From assembly GCF_009707485.1 (NCBI RefSeq), contig NZ_CP046121.1, positions 2,480,001-2,544,000 of the forward strand: a DNA stretch of 64,000 nt, written 5' to 3'. The notes below the pieces were generated by a model, which ran no database searches, was not told the DNA's origin, and saw only the letters and a program-made list of their open reading frames with translations. Numbering within the stretch: the stretch's first letter is position 1; each line of letters opens with the position of its first letter. The DNA comes from Nostocoides sp. HKS02 (GTDB taxonomy: Bacteria > Actinomycetota > Actinomycetes > Actinomycetales > Dermatophilaceae). Made by a program: the position numbers and the translations under genes. Shown here piece by piece: positions 26,257 through 34,819 of the stretch.

Positions 26257-26691
26257 GTGACACTGCAGCCCGAGCCTCAGCCAGAAGCCACCTTCGCCCA
26301 CCGCCTTGCGGCGGCGACCAGCGCGCACGACCTCGACGCCGTGGTCGCCTGCTTCACCGAGGACTACCTCAACGACACACCACTCCATCCGGCCCGCAGC
26401 TTCCGGGGCCGAGACCAGGTGCGCCGCAACTGGACCCAGATCTTCGCCAGCGTCCCGGACATCACGGCCGAGGTGCTGCGGAGCGATCTCGCCGGAGACA
26501 CGCTGTGGTCGGAGTGGGAGCTGCGGGGCACCAGGCCTGACGGTGGAGCCCACCTCATGCGCGGCGTCATGGTGTTCACGGTCGAGGGTGACCGAGCGTC
26601 GGCGGTCCGGTTCTACCTCGAGCCGGTGGACGACGACGGCCGGGATGCTGACCAGGCGGTGCGCGAGCTGGTCGGCCGGCCAAGGCCATGA
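26257..26691 (+). CDS. SnoaL/NTF2-like polyketide-cyclase-fold protein
   Basis: 144 residues with the NTF2-like pattern: HRLAAATSAHDLDAVVACFTEDYLNDTP ... FRGRDQVRRNWTQIFASVPDI ... SEWELRGT. A small cone-shaped fold that binds hydrophobic small molecules; enzymatic role unknown. GTG 26257 follows AGGGGG. Overlaps the next gene by 4 bases. Confidence 0.85.
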   Translation: MTLQPEPQPEATFAHRLAAATSAHDLDAVVACFTEDYLNDTPLHPARSFRGRDQVRRNWTQIFASVPDITAEVLRSDLAGDTLWSEWELRGTRPDGGAHLMRGVMVFTVEGDRASAVRFYLEPVDDDGRDADQAVRELVGRPRP

Positions 26692-27569
26692 TCCTGGTGG
26701 CTGGTGGCTCCGGGCTGCTGGGAAGCCGCCTGGCCACCGACCTGTGCGCCCGGGGCCACGCCGTGAGGGTGCTGAGCCGCGGGTTGACCCCGCTCTCCCG
26801 TCCCCTTCCCGACCAGGTCGAGGTGGTGCACGGCGATGTCCGTGACCGGGCGAGCATCAGCCGGGCGATGGCGGGCGTCGACCAGGTCGTCTCGGCGGTC
26901 CAGGGTTTCGCTGGACCGGGCGGCGGCACGCCTGCGACGGTGGACCTCGGCGGCAACCTCAACCTCATCGCCGAGGCTGAGGCGCGCGGCGCCTCCTTCG
27001 TGCTGATCTCGGTTCTCGGCGCGGCAGCCGACAGCCCGATGGAGCTCTTCCGGGCGAAGTACGCGGCGGAGCAACGACTTCGCGCGGCGACCTGTCCGTG
27101 GACGATCATCCGCCCCGACGCGAGTGCCGAGACGTGGGTGGGGCTGATGGACCAGACGGCCGGGTCCGCCCACCGACCGCTGGTGTTCGGTCGCGGGGAC
27201 AACCCCATCGCGTGGGTGTCAGTGGACGACGTCGTGGCGCTGACCGTGCGGGTCGTCACGGACGACTCCTTGCGCGGACGGACCCTGGAGATCTGCGGAC
27301 CGCAGCAGGCCACCCTGCGTGAGCTTGCCTCGATGGTGATGGCGCAGCGCGGATGGCCCGGACACCCGCGGCGGATCCCCCGGCCGGTGCTGCACCTCAT
27401 GGCGGCGGTTACCTCGCTGGTCCGCCCCCAGCTGGCCCGGCAGGCCCGGGCTTCGCTGGCCATGGACAGCCTGCCGACCGCGCGGGACGACGCGCTTCGG
27501 GCGGAGTTCCCGGACCTTCCGCGCATACCGGTGTCAGACATCGTCGCGAGAACCGTGTCGATCGCCTGA
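26688..27569 (+). CDS. NmrA-like NAD(P)-binding protein
   Basis: 293 residues. Rossmann start MILVAGGSGLLGSRLATDL and atypical-SDR features (HGDVRDRASISRAMAGVDQVVS, SVLGAAADSPMELFRAKYAAEQRLR). It lacks the classical YxxxK. Probable NAD(P)H sensor or reductase acting with the NTF2-like protein under TetR control. Confidence 0.87.
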   Translation: MILVAGGSGLLGSRLATDLCARGHAVRVLSRGLTPLSRPLPDQVEVVHGDVRDRASISRAMAGVDQVVSAVQGFAGPGGGTPATVDLGGNLNLIAEAEARGASFVLISVLGAAADSPMELFRAKYAAEQRLRAATCPWTIIRPDASAETWVGLMDQTAGSAHRPLVFGRGDNPIAWVSVDDVVALTVRVVTDDSLRGRTLEICGPQQATLRELASMVMAQRGWPGHPRRIPRPVLHLMAAVTSLVRPQLARQARASLAMDSLPTARDDALRAEFPDLPRIPVSDIVARTVSIA

Positions 27570-27639
27570 GGGCGGGTAGTGCACCCCTGGATGCCAGTGC
27601 CCGGCACCCGCCCCGACGACGAGAGCTGAGCTGACCCCC

Positions 27640-28689
27640 ATGACCGAGCCACACCCGACCCCATCCACGAGCGCACACGCCCAGCGACGTCGACGGGTCG
27701 TCGCGGTGACCGGCGCGTCCGGCGGGATCGGCCGCGCCAGCGCGATCGCCTTCGGCCGACGTGGCGATGCCGTCGCGCTGCTGGCCCGGGGCGAGGAGGG
27801 CCTCGAGGCGGCGGCGGAGGAGGTCCGGGCCGCGGGAGGCGAGACCCTCGTCGTCCCGGCCGACATGGCCGACGCCGACCAGGTACGCGAGGCAGTCACC
27901 CGCATCGAGGACGAGCTCGGGCCCATCGACGTGTGGGTCAACGTGGCCTTCACGTCGGTGTTCAGCCGGTTCGACGACATCACCCCGGAGGAGTTCACGA
28001 GGGTGACCCAGGTCAGCTACCTCGGCTACGTCTACGCCACCATGGCCGTCCTGCCCCGGATGAAGGAGCGCGGGCACGGCGCCATCGTCCACGTCGGCTC
28101 GGCGCTGGCCTACCGGGGCATCCCACTCCAGACGGCATACTGCGGTTCGAAGCACGCCATCCAGGGGTTCCACGAGTCGCTGCGGTGCGAGCTGCTCCAC
28201 GACAAGAGCCCGGTGAAGGTCACCATGGTGCAGATGCCGGCGGTGAACACCCCGCAGTTCTCATGGGTCCTGTCCCGCTTGCCGCACCGGCCCCAGCCGG
28301 TGCCGCCGATCTACCAACCCGAGGTGGCCGCCGACGCGGTCGTGTATGCCGCGGACCACCCCGGGCGGCGCGAGTACTGGGTGGGCGGCACGACCGCCGC
28401 CACGCTCATCGCCAACGCGGTCGCGCCCGGACTGCTCGACCGCTACCTGGCCCGGACGGGGATCTCCTCGCAACAGACCGACCAACCGCAACCCGCGGAC
28501 GCGCCCAAGAACCTCTGGCAGCCCTCCGACCGGAGCCGGGACTTCGGGACGCACGGCAGGTTCGACGAGAAGTCGACGTATCGCAGCCCGCAGGCGTGGG
28601 CCTCCCAGCACCATGGCGTGCTGGGCGCCGCCGCGGCCGGTGTCGCCCTGCTGGCGGGCGCTGTGTCGGCAGTCCGATCCCGACGATGA
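27640..28689 (+). CDS. SDR family oxidoreductase
   Basis: 349 residues: TGASGGIGRASAI, DVWVNVAFTSVFSRF, catalytic Ser and YCGSK (Tyr-x3-Lys), then an unusual 90-residue C-terminal extension with a final hydrophobic segment (GVLGAAAAGVALLAGAVSAV) that could anchor it in the membrane. Substrate unknown. Overlaps the following gene by 4 bases. Confidence 0.88.
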   Translation: MTEPHPTPSTSAHAQRRRRVVAVTGASGGIGRASAIAFGRRGDAVALLARGEEGLEAAAEEVRAAGGETLVVPADMADADQVREAVTRIEDELGPIDVWVNVAFTSVFSRFDDITPEEFTRVTQVSYLGYVYATMAVLPRMKERGHGAIVHVGSALAYRGIPLQTAYCGSKHAIQGFHESLRCELLHDKSPVKVTMVQMPAVNTPQFSWVLSRLPHRPQPVPPIYQPEVAADAVVYAADHPGRREYWVGGTTAATLIANAVAPGLLDRYLARTGISSQQTDQPQPADAPKNLWQPSDRSRDFGTHGRFDEKSTYRSPQAWASQHHGVLGAAAAGVALLAGAVSAVRSRR

Positions 28690-29033
28690 GGGTCGGCGAT
28701 GCGGCCAGGCTCGGCTACGGGTTGGCGTTGCTCGCGGATCCGCAAGGCGTGGCGCGCGCCCTGACTGGCACGGGACTGGACCACGGGGAGCAGGTCGCTG
28801 CGCGCGTCCTCGGCGTCCGGCACGTCGCCCAGGCCGTGGTGCTGGCGGTCGACGACCGGGCGCTTGCGCGGCGCGCAGGTCGGGTCGTCGACCTGATGCA
28901 CGCCGCGAGCATGCTCGCCCTCGCCGCGTGGTCACCGCGTCGGCGCCGGATCGCCCTGACCGACGCCACGATTGCCAGCATGCTTGCGGCGCTTCCGTTG
29001 GGCCACCAGGGCTTCCCTCAGCGTGGCTCGTAG
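28686..29033 (+). CDS. Hypothetical protein coupled to the SDR gene
   Basis: 115 residues, Ala/Leu/Arg-rich, with two weakly hydrophobic helices (VAQAVVLAV, MLALAAW). The ATG overlaps the SDR stop (ATGA) and the 3' end overlaps the response regulator gene by 16 bases. Family not recognised. Confidence 0.65.
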   Translation: MRVGDAARLGYGLALLADPQGVARALTGTGLDHGEQVAARVLGVRHVAQAVVLAVDDRALARRAGRVVDLMHAASMLALAAWSPRRRRIALTDATIASMLAALPLGHQGFPQRGS

Positions 29034-29674
29034 GCCAGGCCCGACCGGAACGCGGTGATCACCGCCTGGACGCGATCGCGCGCTGGGAGCTTCTGGAGCA
29101 CTCGGGCGACGTGAGTCTTCACGGTCGCTTCTCCGACGACCAAGGTCCGCGCGATCTCGGCGTTCGACAGCCCATCGGCCATGAGACGGAGCACCTCGCG
29201 CTCACGATTGCTCAGGCGGGACACCGCCGCGGTGTCGTCCGTGGCTGCGCGATGGCGCGTCGCTCGATCGATCACGCGACGGGTCACCGCAGGTGCCAGC
29301 AGCGCGGCCCCGTTGGCGACGACCCGAACCGCACTGACCAGCTCGTCAGCTGGGGCATCCTTGAGCAGGAAGCCACTGGCCCCGGCAGCCAGGGCGCCGT
29401 AGACGTACGCGTCGTCGTCGAAGGTCGTCAGGATGACGACCGCAGGACCGTCGGCTGCCGCGCAGATCTCGCGGGTCGCCCACAGACCGTCCTGGATCGG
29501 CATACGGATGTCCATGAGCACCACGTCGGGTCGGTGCCGCGCGGCGGCAGCCACCGCCTCCGCGCCATCCTTGGCATCGCCCACGACCACCAGGTCGGGC
29601 TCACTGGCCAGGATCATCCGGAACCCGGTCCGCACCATCTCCTGGTCGTCTGCGATGAGCACGCGGATGCTCAC
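29018..29674 (-). CDS. NarL/LuxR-type response regulator
   Basis: 218 residues: receiver domain with acidic pocket (Asp9/Asp10), phospho-acceptor Asp55 (VVLMDIRMP), Lys in FLLKDAP, and C-terminal LuxR helix-turn-helix (LSNREREVLRLMADGLSNAEIA). It overlaps its kinase gene by 4 bases. Confidence 0.94.
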   Translation of the reverse strand: MSIRVLIADDQEMVRTGFRMILASEPDLVVVGDAKDGAEAVAAAARHRPDVVLMDIRMPIQDGLWATREICAAADGPAVVILTTFDDDAYVYGALAAGASGFLLKDAPADELVSAVRVVANGAALLAPAVTRRVIDRATRHRAATDDTAAVSRLSNREREVLRLMADGLSNAEIARTLVVGEATVKTHVARVLQKLPARDRVQAVITAFRSGLAYEPR

Positions 29675-30821
29675 GAGCCGACCTCACGCGGAAGGCGGCA
29701 CCACACCCGGAACCCGCCTGAGGCAACGGGTCCGGTCTGGATCTCTCCGCCGTAGGCGGCGATGCGCTCGCGCATCCCCAGGAGACCGCGCCCGTCACGC
29801 GCCACGGTGGGGCTCACCTCGCCGGTGTCAGTCACGCTCACCTCGATGCCGCTCGCCTGCCAGACGAGCTGGACCCTCGCGGTCGCCGGCCGCGCGTGCT
29901 TGAGACTGTTCGTGAGGGCCTCCTGCACAATCCGGTATGCCGCGAGGTCGATGCCCTGGGGCAGCGTGCCGGGAGTGCCCGATTCCGCCACGGTCACCGG
30001 AAGTCCGGCCGAGCGCACCTGCTCGAGGAGGTGCGGCAAGTCAGCGAGACCGGGCTGGCGCGCGCGGGGGAGAGCGTCCTCCTCGCGCAGGAGGCCCAAC
30101 AGGCGTCGCATCTCGGTCAGGGTCGCGCGCCCCGCCGTCTCGACGACCTCCAACGCGCTGCTGACCTCTGCAGGCTTGTCGCCGAGCACCCGACGCGCGC
30201 CCTGCGCCTGGATCACCATGACGCTGATGCTGTGCGTGACCACGTCATGCAGCTCACGCGCGAGGTGGGCCCGCTCGGCGGCCACGGCCAGGCGGGCCAG
30301 CTCCTGGCGCTCGGCCTCCAGCTGGCGGATCAGTGCCTGGGACCGGTCGGCGCGGGAACGCTGGAGGTGGACGGCGCGGCCGACCAGCCAGATGACGACG
30401 GGGATCGCGCTGTCGCTGACGAACCCCGACACTCCCCGAACTGCGTGGAGCGCCAGTCGTGGGCGACGATGCCCGCGAGCAGCGCCCCGAGGCCTGCAGC
30501 CGCGTCGCGGAGCCGGCAGCGTTCCGCCACGGTGAACGCGGCCAGCATCACCGCCAGGTACTCGCCGAAGACCGACGGCGGATCCGGGGTCAGGCCCATG
30601 AGGGCGACGCACGCTGCCACTGCTGTCGACACCGGGAACGGCGCCGCCCGGCGCCAAGCCAGGCTTCCCGTCGTCGCGAGCATGGCGACCCGCACCCACC
30701 AGGGCGAATGCACTGGGAGCTGCACCTGCGCCATGATCGACAGTGCCCCGGCCAGAGCAGCATCGACGACCCACGGGTTCGACGCCGCGAGCCGCAGACG
30801 CGTGACGACTGCCGGGTCCAC
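29671..30821 (-). pseudogene. Two-component sensor histidine kinase (NarL-partner type), frameshifted
   Basis: The N-terminal sensor half (VDPAVVTRLRLAAS... four to five helices up to IVAHDWRSTQFGE) is encoded from GTG 30821. The rest (FVSDSAIPVVIWLVGRAV, coiled coil, HisKA_3 motif ARELHDVVTHSISVMV, and HATPase_c with TDTGEVSPTV and GRGLLGMRERI) is in another frame. The switch lies at about 30430-30440, beside a CCCC run (30434-30437); one added base would join them. GTG 30821 has TACAGT 6 bases upstream, so the gene is probably leaderless. If the frameshift is an assembly error this is an intact kinase of about 383 residues. Confidence 0.8.
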
Positions 30822-30963
30822 ACGCCGACTGTAGGGCGGCCCAGCCCGCCGGGCGTCCGCTTCGCGGTGGATCGCCCGTCCGCCCACGGGCTGACCGTCA
30901 GCGCGCGACAATCGGCGCACGACCTGACGACACGGCGCGCACCCACGGCGCATCCTCGAGGTC

Positions 30964-30984
30964 CAGGTGGCAGGGAGCCACCTG
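30964..30984 (+). promoter_or_regulatory. Leader hairpin abutting a Shine-Dalgarno
   Basis: CAGGTGGC-AGGGA-GCCACCTG forms an 8-bp stem that ends immediately before the AAAGGAG ribosome site of the 83-residue gene. It could tune translation. Confidence 0.4.
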
Positions 30985-30999
30985 AAAGGAGAAGGTCAC

Positions 31000-31251
31000 A
31001 TGGACATCGTCTTCCTGGCGGTCGTGGTCATCGCCGCCCTGCTTCTCCCCCGGAGCCGCGCGCTGCTCGTGACGCCGGCGGCCTGGGCCCTCTGCGTCGC
31101 ACTGGTCGGCTGGGGACCGGCCAACAACCCAGACGTCCACACGACCTCATTGGGGTTCTGGGTCCCGTGGGCAGTCGTCCTCGTCATCGGGCTGGCGCTC
31201 GTCGTCGGCATCGACCTCGTCCGTCGGCGCCGACGGCTGGCGAGGGCCTGA
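31000..31251 (+). CDS. 83-residue membrane protein
   Basis: MDIVFLAVVVIAALLLPRSR... has two to three hydrophobic helices and a basic C-terminus (DLVRRRRRLARA). ATG 31000 has a near-perfect ribosome site (AAAGGAG, 8-base gap). Function unknown. An 8-bp tandem repeat starts directly after its stop. Confidence 0.7.
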   Translation: MDIVFLAVVVIAALLLPRSRALLVTPAAWALCVALVGWGPANNPDVHTTSLGFWVPWAVVLVIGLALVVGIDLVRRRRRLARA

Positions 31252-31252
31252 C

Positions 31253-31288
31253 GGCGCGGCGGCGCGGCGGCGCGGCGGCGCGGCGGCG
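31253..31288. repeat. Tandem 8-bp repeat GGCGCGGC x4.5
   Basis: Four perfect copies of GGCGCGGC plus a half copy directly follow the TGA of the 83-residue gene. The tract is 100% G+C and prone to slippage. Confidence 0.9.
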
Positions 31289-31438
31289 AAGCACGAGTCG
31301 GCACGGCGTTGGCGGGGGTGGACCGTTCGGTCGAGATTGACGCCGCGTTCGTCCGAAATGCCACGATCTCGTCCCAGGGACTGCGCACGTCGATGACACT
31401 GGTGCCGGACTCCCCGCCCCCTTCCGGAAAGAGACCTC

Positions 31439-32605
31439 ATGAGCACCCGTCGTGTGGCCGTGCGTCGTCACGTGCGTCGGTTCCTCCCCCTGGTGGTGGG
31501 CGCGAGCCTGACGCTGGCGGCGGCGACCGCCCTCGGGACACCAAGCCTCACGGGTGCCGATCTGGGCGCCGGGACCGGCCATACCGTTCTCCACGCCGAG
31601 CCGGTCGTGCTGACCTCCTCGACAGGTAACCCACTCGCGGGTCGGCCATGGGGTGTCTACAAGGGTGGCTACGAGATGGCGTGGGCGCCGTACGTGCATG
31701 CCACGGGGACGAACAAGACCCTGCTGGCGAAGATCGCTCTCCGACCGAAGGCCATGTGGTTCGGAGCCTGGATCTCGAACTCGGCCATCGCCGCCACCAC
31801 AGCCCGCTACATCGCGAACGCACAGGCGGGGAACCCCAACGCGCTCGTCCAGATGACCGTGTTCAGGATGGTCCCCTGGGAGGGCGACGCGTGCCGGCGA
31901 CTGCCCACGGTCGCCGAGCAAGCGTCATACAAGCAGTGGGTTGACCGCATGGCGGGCGCGATCGGTTCTGCCCACGTCGCCCTCGTCCTGCAGCCGGACG
32001 GGCCGTTCGCGCTGTGCGTCCCCGGCAGGTCCCTGATCCCCTCCCACCTGATCGCCTACTCGGCCCAGAAGTTCAGCGCCTTGCCGCACACCAGCGTGTA
32101 CATCGAGGCCGGCGCCGCCGACTGGCCCGCAGCGGGCGCCCAGGGTGGCGTCGACGCCGCGCTGAGGATTCTGCTCCCGGCCGGGATCCAGTACGCGCGT
32201 GGCGTGGCCCTCAACGGGACGCACTACTCCTCGACGGACAACGAGGTCGCCCGCGGCGCCGCGATCGTCCGGGCGCTGGCCGCGCGCGGCATCCGCGGCA
32301 AGCACGTCGTGATCAACACCTCGTCATCCGGGCACCCGTTCGTGTTCGGCAAGTACACCGGTCCGGACCCGGACAATGCCTGGGTATGCCGGTCGGCCAC
32401 CGACACCCGGACCTGCGTGAAGCTGGGCATCCCGCCGACGACGGACGTCGCCAACGCCCGGTGGCACCTGACCGCAACCGACAACCAGCTCGCGCGCACC
32501 TACGTGGACGGGTACCTGTGGTTCGGGCGCCCCTGGCTGTATCGGCAGGCCTCGCCGTTCGACCTGAACCGCGCCTTGCAGCTCGCCCGCACGTCGCCCT
32601 ACTGA
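31439..32605 (+). CDS. Secreted glycoside hydrolase family 6 protein (cellulase-like)
   Basis: 388 residues with an Arg-rich N-terminus and a signal peptide (FLPLVVGASLTLAAATALG). The catalytic domain shows GH6 landmarks: AWIS near the N-terminal strand, VALVLQPDGPFAL (proton-donor Asp region, around residue 187), the ALNGTHYSSTDNE segment and HVVINTSSSGHPF. GH6 enzymes cleave beta-1,4-glucan with inversion. No carbohydrate-binding module is present, so it may act on small or soluble glucans. ATG 31439 follows GGAAAGAG. Confidence 0.85.
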   Translation: MSTRRVAVRRHVRRFLPLVVGASLTLAAATALGTPSLTGADLGAGTGHTVLHAEPVVLTSSTGNPLAGRPWGVYKGGYEMAWAPYVHATGTNKTLLAKIALRPKAMWFGAWISNSAIAATTARYIANAQAGNPNALVQMTVFRMVPWEGDACRRLPTVAEQASYKQWVDRMAGAIGSAHVALVLQPDGPFALCVPGRSLIPSHLIAYSAQKFSALPHTSVYIEAGAADWPAAGAQGGVDAALRILLPAGIQYARGVALNGTHYSSTDNEVARGAAIVRALAARGIRGKHVVINTSSSGHPFVFGKYTGPDPDNAWVCRSATDTRTCVKLGIPPTTDVANARWHLTATDNQLARTYVDGYLWFGRPWLYRQASPFDLNRALQLARTSPY

Positions 32606-32633
32606 CCCAACCAGCCGGGCTGAGCGGGATGGG

Positions 32634-33125
32634 TTAGGCGTCCGCCTTCGCGGCGTCCTGGCGAAGAACAGCCTCCCTGAAGGCTGGGTGCACCCGAGTC
32701 ATGAGAAGCGCACCCTCGCGGGTGAGTCGGATCCCGACCGAGTTCACCCACTCGTTGACGAGGCCCCAAGCGAGGCCGACGAGGGTGACCGCGAGCAGGA
32801 GGAGAGCCCGTTCACCGTCCACCGCTGCGGCGCCCAGCATCAGGGTGATGCCCAGTGCCGCCAGAACCCAGCTCGCGCGACGCCATTGACGGTAACGCTG
32901 GAACACGGCCCTTTGAAGGGGGACGGTGATCGCGTACCTGTGCGACGACCCCGCCTGAGCGACGAGCCATGGAAGGAAGCCGAACACGATCATGGCCCAT
33001 GCCCAGACCGGTGTCGCCCTTCCACGAATCGTCAGGGTGTCGGCCGTCGGAACGCCGGTCTTGACGCAGATCTGCGGCATCTGCGCGGCCACCTGAATGG
33101 GCTTTGAGATCTCAACGGACGCCAC
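32634..33125 (-). CDS. Hypothetical membrane protein
   Basis: 163 residues. A short N-terminal part (MPQICVKTGVPT, a CxxTG element seen in several actinobacterial membrane proteins) is followed by about three helices (WAWAMIVFGFLPWLVAQ, WVLAALGITLMLGAAAV, ALLLLAVTLVGLAWGLV) and a soluble tail. Function unknown; converges on the GH6 gene. Confidence 0.65.
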   Translation of the reverse strand: MASVEISKPIQVAAQMPQICVKTGVPTADTLTIRGRATPVWAWAMIVFGFLPWLVAQAGSSHRYAITVPLQRAVFQRYRQWRRASWVLAALGITLMLGAAAVDGERALLLLAVTLVGLAWGLVNEWVNSVGIRLTREGALLMTRVHPAFREAVLRQDAAKADA

Positions 33126-33277
33126 TGCCCCATGCTAGGCAGGCGGGCGTTCGTCGCGCGCCCGATTGGTCGCATGGTTCACCACCCGTGCCCTTCGGCC
33201 GCGCGCGCCTGGACGACCACCCCACCTGGACCTCGCCGCGGGCCGAGCCCGCCCACCGTCCGGGCTAGATCGGGTGT

Positions 33278-33763
33278 TCACCTGCGCCGATCGGTCCCGG
33301 GACCGCCTTCGGCGGCTGCCTGGCGCGCCGCCGCCAGCTGCGTCACGACATGCCGGGCGTAGCTCTCACCGCCCGCCAGCAGCCCAGCGCCGACCGCCCG
33401 CACCCGCACCCGGCGGCCATCGCGCAACTTCAGCTGGAGGACTTGCTTCCCTCTCACCGTCACCATGTGCGCCGCCGTGATCTCCGCCCATGGCAGGATG
33501 CGGGATCGCCAGCCGTTCTGGACAACGACCCCGTCCGGGGTGATGGTCATCCGGGTCGTCCAGCCGAGCCACACCAAGGCCAAACCCCCGACGAGGTATA
33601 CCGCCCACGCCCGGTCATCGAGGTGTCGGACGGCTTCCACGATGTAGACGCCGCTCACGATCGTTCCGCCAAAGATGTCCCGCGGATGGCGGTACGTACA
33701 CGGCACCAACGGGTCACCGCCTGAGCGCCTCAGCAGCCACCTACCCAGTCCAGACACGTGCAC
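33278..33763 (-). CDS. PH-domain (bPH6-like) membrane protein
   Basis: 161 residues. Two hydrophobic segments precede the PH-like strand pattern MTITPDGVVVQNGWRSRILPWAEITAAHMVTVRGKQVLQLKLRD. Probably membrane-attached; ligand unknown. The GTG at 33763 is the outermost start; a shorter product is possible. Confidence 0.65.
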   Translation of the reverse strand: MHVSGLGRWLLRRSGGDPLVPCTYRHPRDIFGGTIVSGVYIVEAVRHLDDRAWAVYLVGGLALVWLGWTTRMTITPDGVVVQNGWRSRILPWAEITAAHMVTVRGKQVLQLKLRDGRRVRVRAVGAGLLAGGESYARHVVTQLAAARQAAAEGGPGTDRRR

Positions 33764-33930
33764 AAGGTAGTGCAGGTGGTGAGTGGATCACGGCGAGCAG
33801 AGGGGTCGCTGGAGTACGCTCCACGCTCCGAACTGAGTCGCGCGGGAGCATGCCTGCGATGCGATGATGTGGTGGGTGAAGCTGGCGCAAACGACCTGCG
33901 ACTGAGGACGACGGGGAGTTCCTATATCGG

Positions 33931-34329
33931 TTGCATCGCAAGTCGATGCGCGCCGTCGTCGAGATCACTTGGGGACCATGGTCCGACTCCCAACAGCGCG
34001 CCTTCCACGCCGAGTGGTTCGACCCGCAACGGCTGTCCATCATCGTGGCCGGTGGCCAGGATATCGGCGTCCTCGATGCCGAGGTCCGTGCCGATGGCAC
34101 GGCCTACTTGGCACGCGTTGAGATCCTTCCCGAGTACCAGGGGCGCGGCATCGGTGGACGCGTCATCCAGCAGTTCGTGGAACACGCGCGAACCCAGGCG
34201 GCGCGAACGGTTGAGCTCGATGTGCTCCTTGCGAATGTGGACGCTCAACGCCTCTACGAGCGCCTTGGCTTTGAGCACGTCGCGGACTCACGTCTGAGAC
34301 GCCGGATGCGGCTCCAGTCCAGCGAGTGA
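33931..34329 (+). CDS. GNAT family N-acetyltransferase, probably with a frameshifted N-terminus
   Basis: The GNAT core is clear: acetyl-CoA loop ILPEYQGRGIGGRVIQQFV and the C-terminal NVDAQRLYERLGFEHV. In the current frame only a TTG (33931) or ATG (33946) is available, but the conserved N-terminus RPATEDDGEFLYRLHRKSM continues upstream to 33880 without a start codon. Deleting one G at 33884-33885 would connect GTG 33876 (MKL...) to this frame and give a full-length protein of about 150 residues. So either a frameshift or a noncanonical start exists. Confidence 0.75.
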   Translation: MHRKSMRAVVEITWGPWSDSQQRAFHAEWFDPQRLSIIVAGGQDIGVLDAEVRADGTAYLARVEILPEYQGRGIGGRVIQQFVEHARTQAARTVELDVLLANVDAQRLYERLGFEHVADSRLRRRMRLQSSE

Positions 34330-34388
34330 CGGACGCCCTGGGCATGTGCTTCGGGATCCAGGCGCATCGATGGCGAGGTGATGTCGGG

Positions 34389-34409
34389 CGGGCGGTCAGC
34401 GTCCGCCCG
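34389..34409. terminator. Hairpin CGGGCGG-N7-CCGCCCG
   Basis: A 7-bp GC stem, first of a closely spaced pair downstream of the acetyltransferase gene. Confidence 0.45.
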
Positions 34410-34425
34410 TTGTCGTGAACGGAGG

Positions 34426-34472
34426 GAGGTGCCCACGCCCTGTCGCCCTGCCCCCTTTGGCGTGGGCACCTC
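34426..34472. terminator. 14-bp perfect inverted repeat with 19-base loop
   Basis: Arms GAGGTGCCCACGCC (34426-34439) and GGCGTGGGCACCTC (34459-34472). The loop is C-rich (CCCTGCCCCC). A terminator for the acetyltransferase transcript is the simple reading; the long loop is unusual for that. Confidence 0.5.
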
Positions 34473-34686
34473 GTCGCCCCCACGGCCTCAGTGTCGCCCC
34501 GATCCGCAAGCAGGCACCATCGGGCGATCGGCCCAGGACAACCCGCCACGACCCGGACATCCCGTGAGCATCCACGCAGGCGTGCCATCATGCTGCGCGC
34601 GGCGCGCCCCTTCCCACACCCCGCTGGTTGAGGGGGCGCGCCCCCCGGTCGGACTTCCCAGGCGGAGGTGGTGTGGACCGACGAAA

Positions 34687-34724
34687 AGGACCCCCGACCT
34701 CGCGTTTCCGCAGGTCAGGGGCCT
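34687..34724 (-). terminator. tRNA-Arg terminator
   Basis: Near-perfect 13-14 bp stem (34687-34700 with 34712-34724) downstream of the tRNA on the minus strand, followed on that strand by TTTT: a classical intrinsic terminator. Confidence 0.8.
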
Positions 34725-34746
34725 CATCGTCTGTCTCAACGCAGAG

Positions 34747-34819
34747 TGCGCCCGAAGGGATTCGAACCCCTAACCTTCTGATCCGTAGTCAGATGCTCTA
34801 TCCGTTGAGCTACGGGCGC
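34747..34819 (-). tRNA. tRNA-Arg (anticodon ACG)
   Basis: 73-base cloverleaf with acceptor GCGCCCG/CGGGCGC, anticodon loop CTACGGA (anticodon ACG) and T-loop TTCGAAT. Discriminator A; CCA is not encoded. The A34 is the expected target of TadA, encoded at 8.9 kb. Confidence 0.97.

Larger units (their letters stand above)
34330..34746. other. 417-bp gene-free stretch with three hairpins
   Basis: No credible coding frame lies between the acetyltransferase and tRNA-Arg. It holds two successive GC-rich hairpins (34389-34409 and 34426-34472) and the tRNA terminator (34687-34724). The sequence between 34480 and 34680 shows nothing I can name. Confidence 0.6.
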
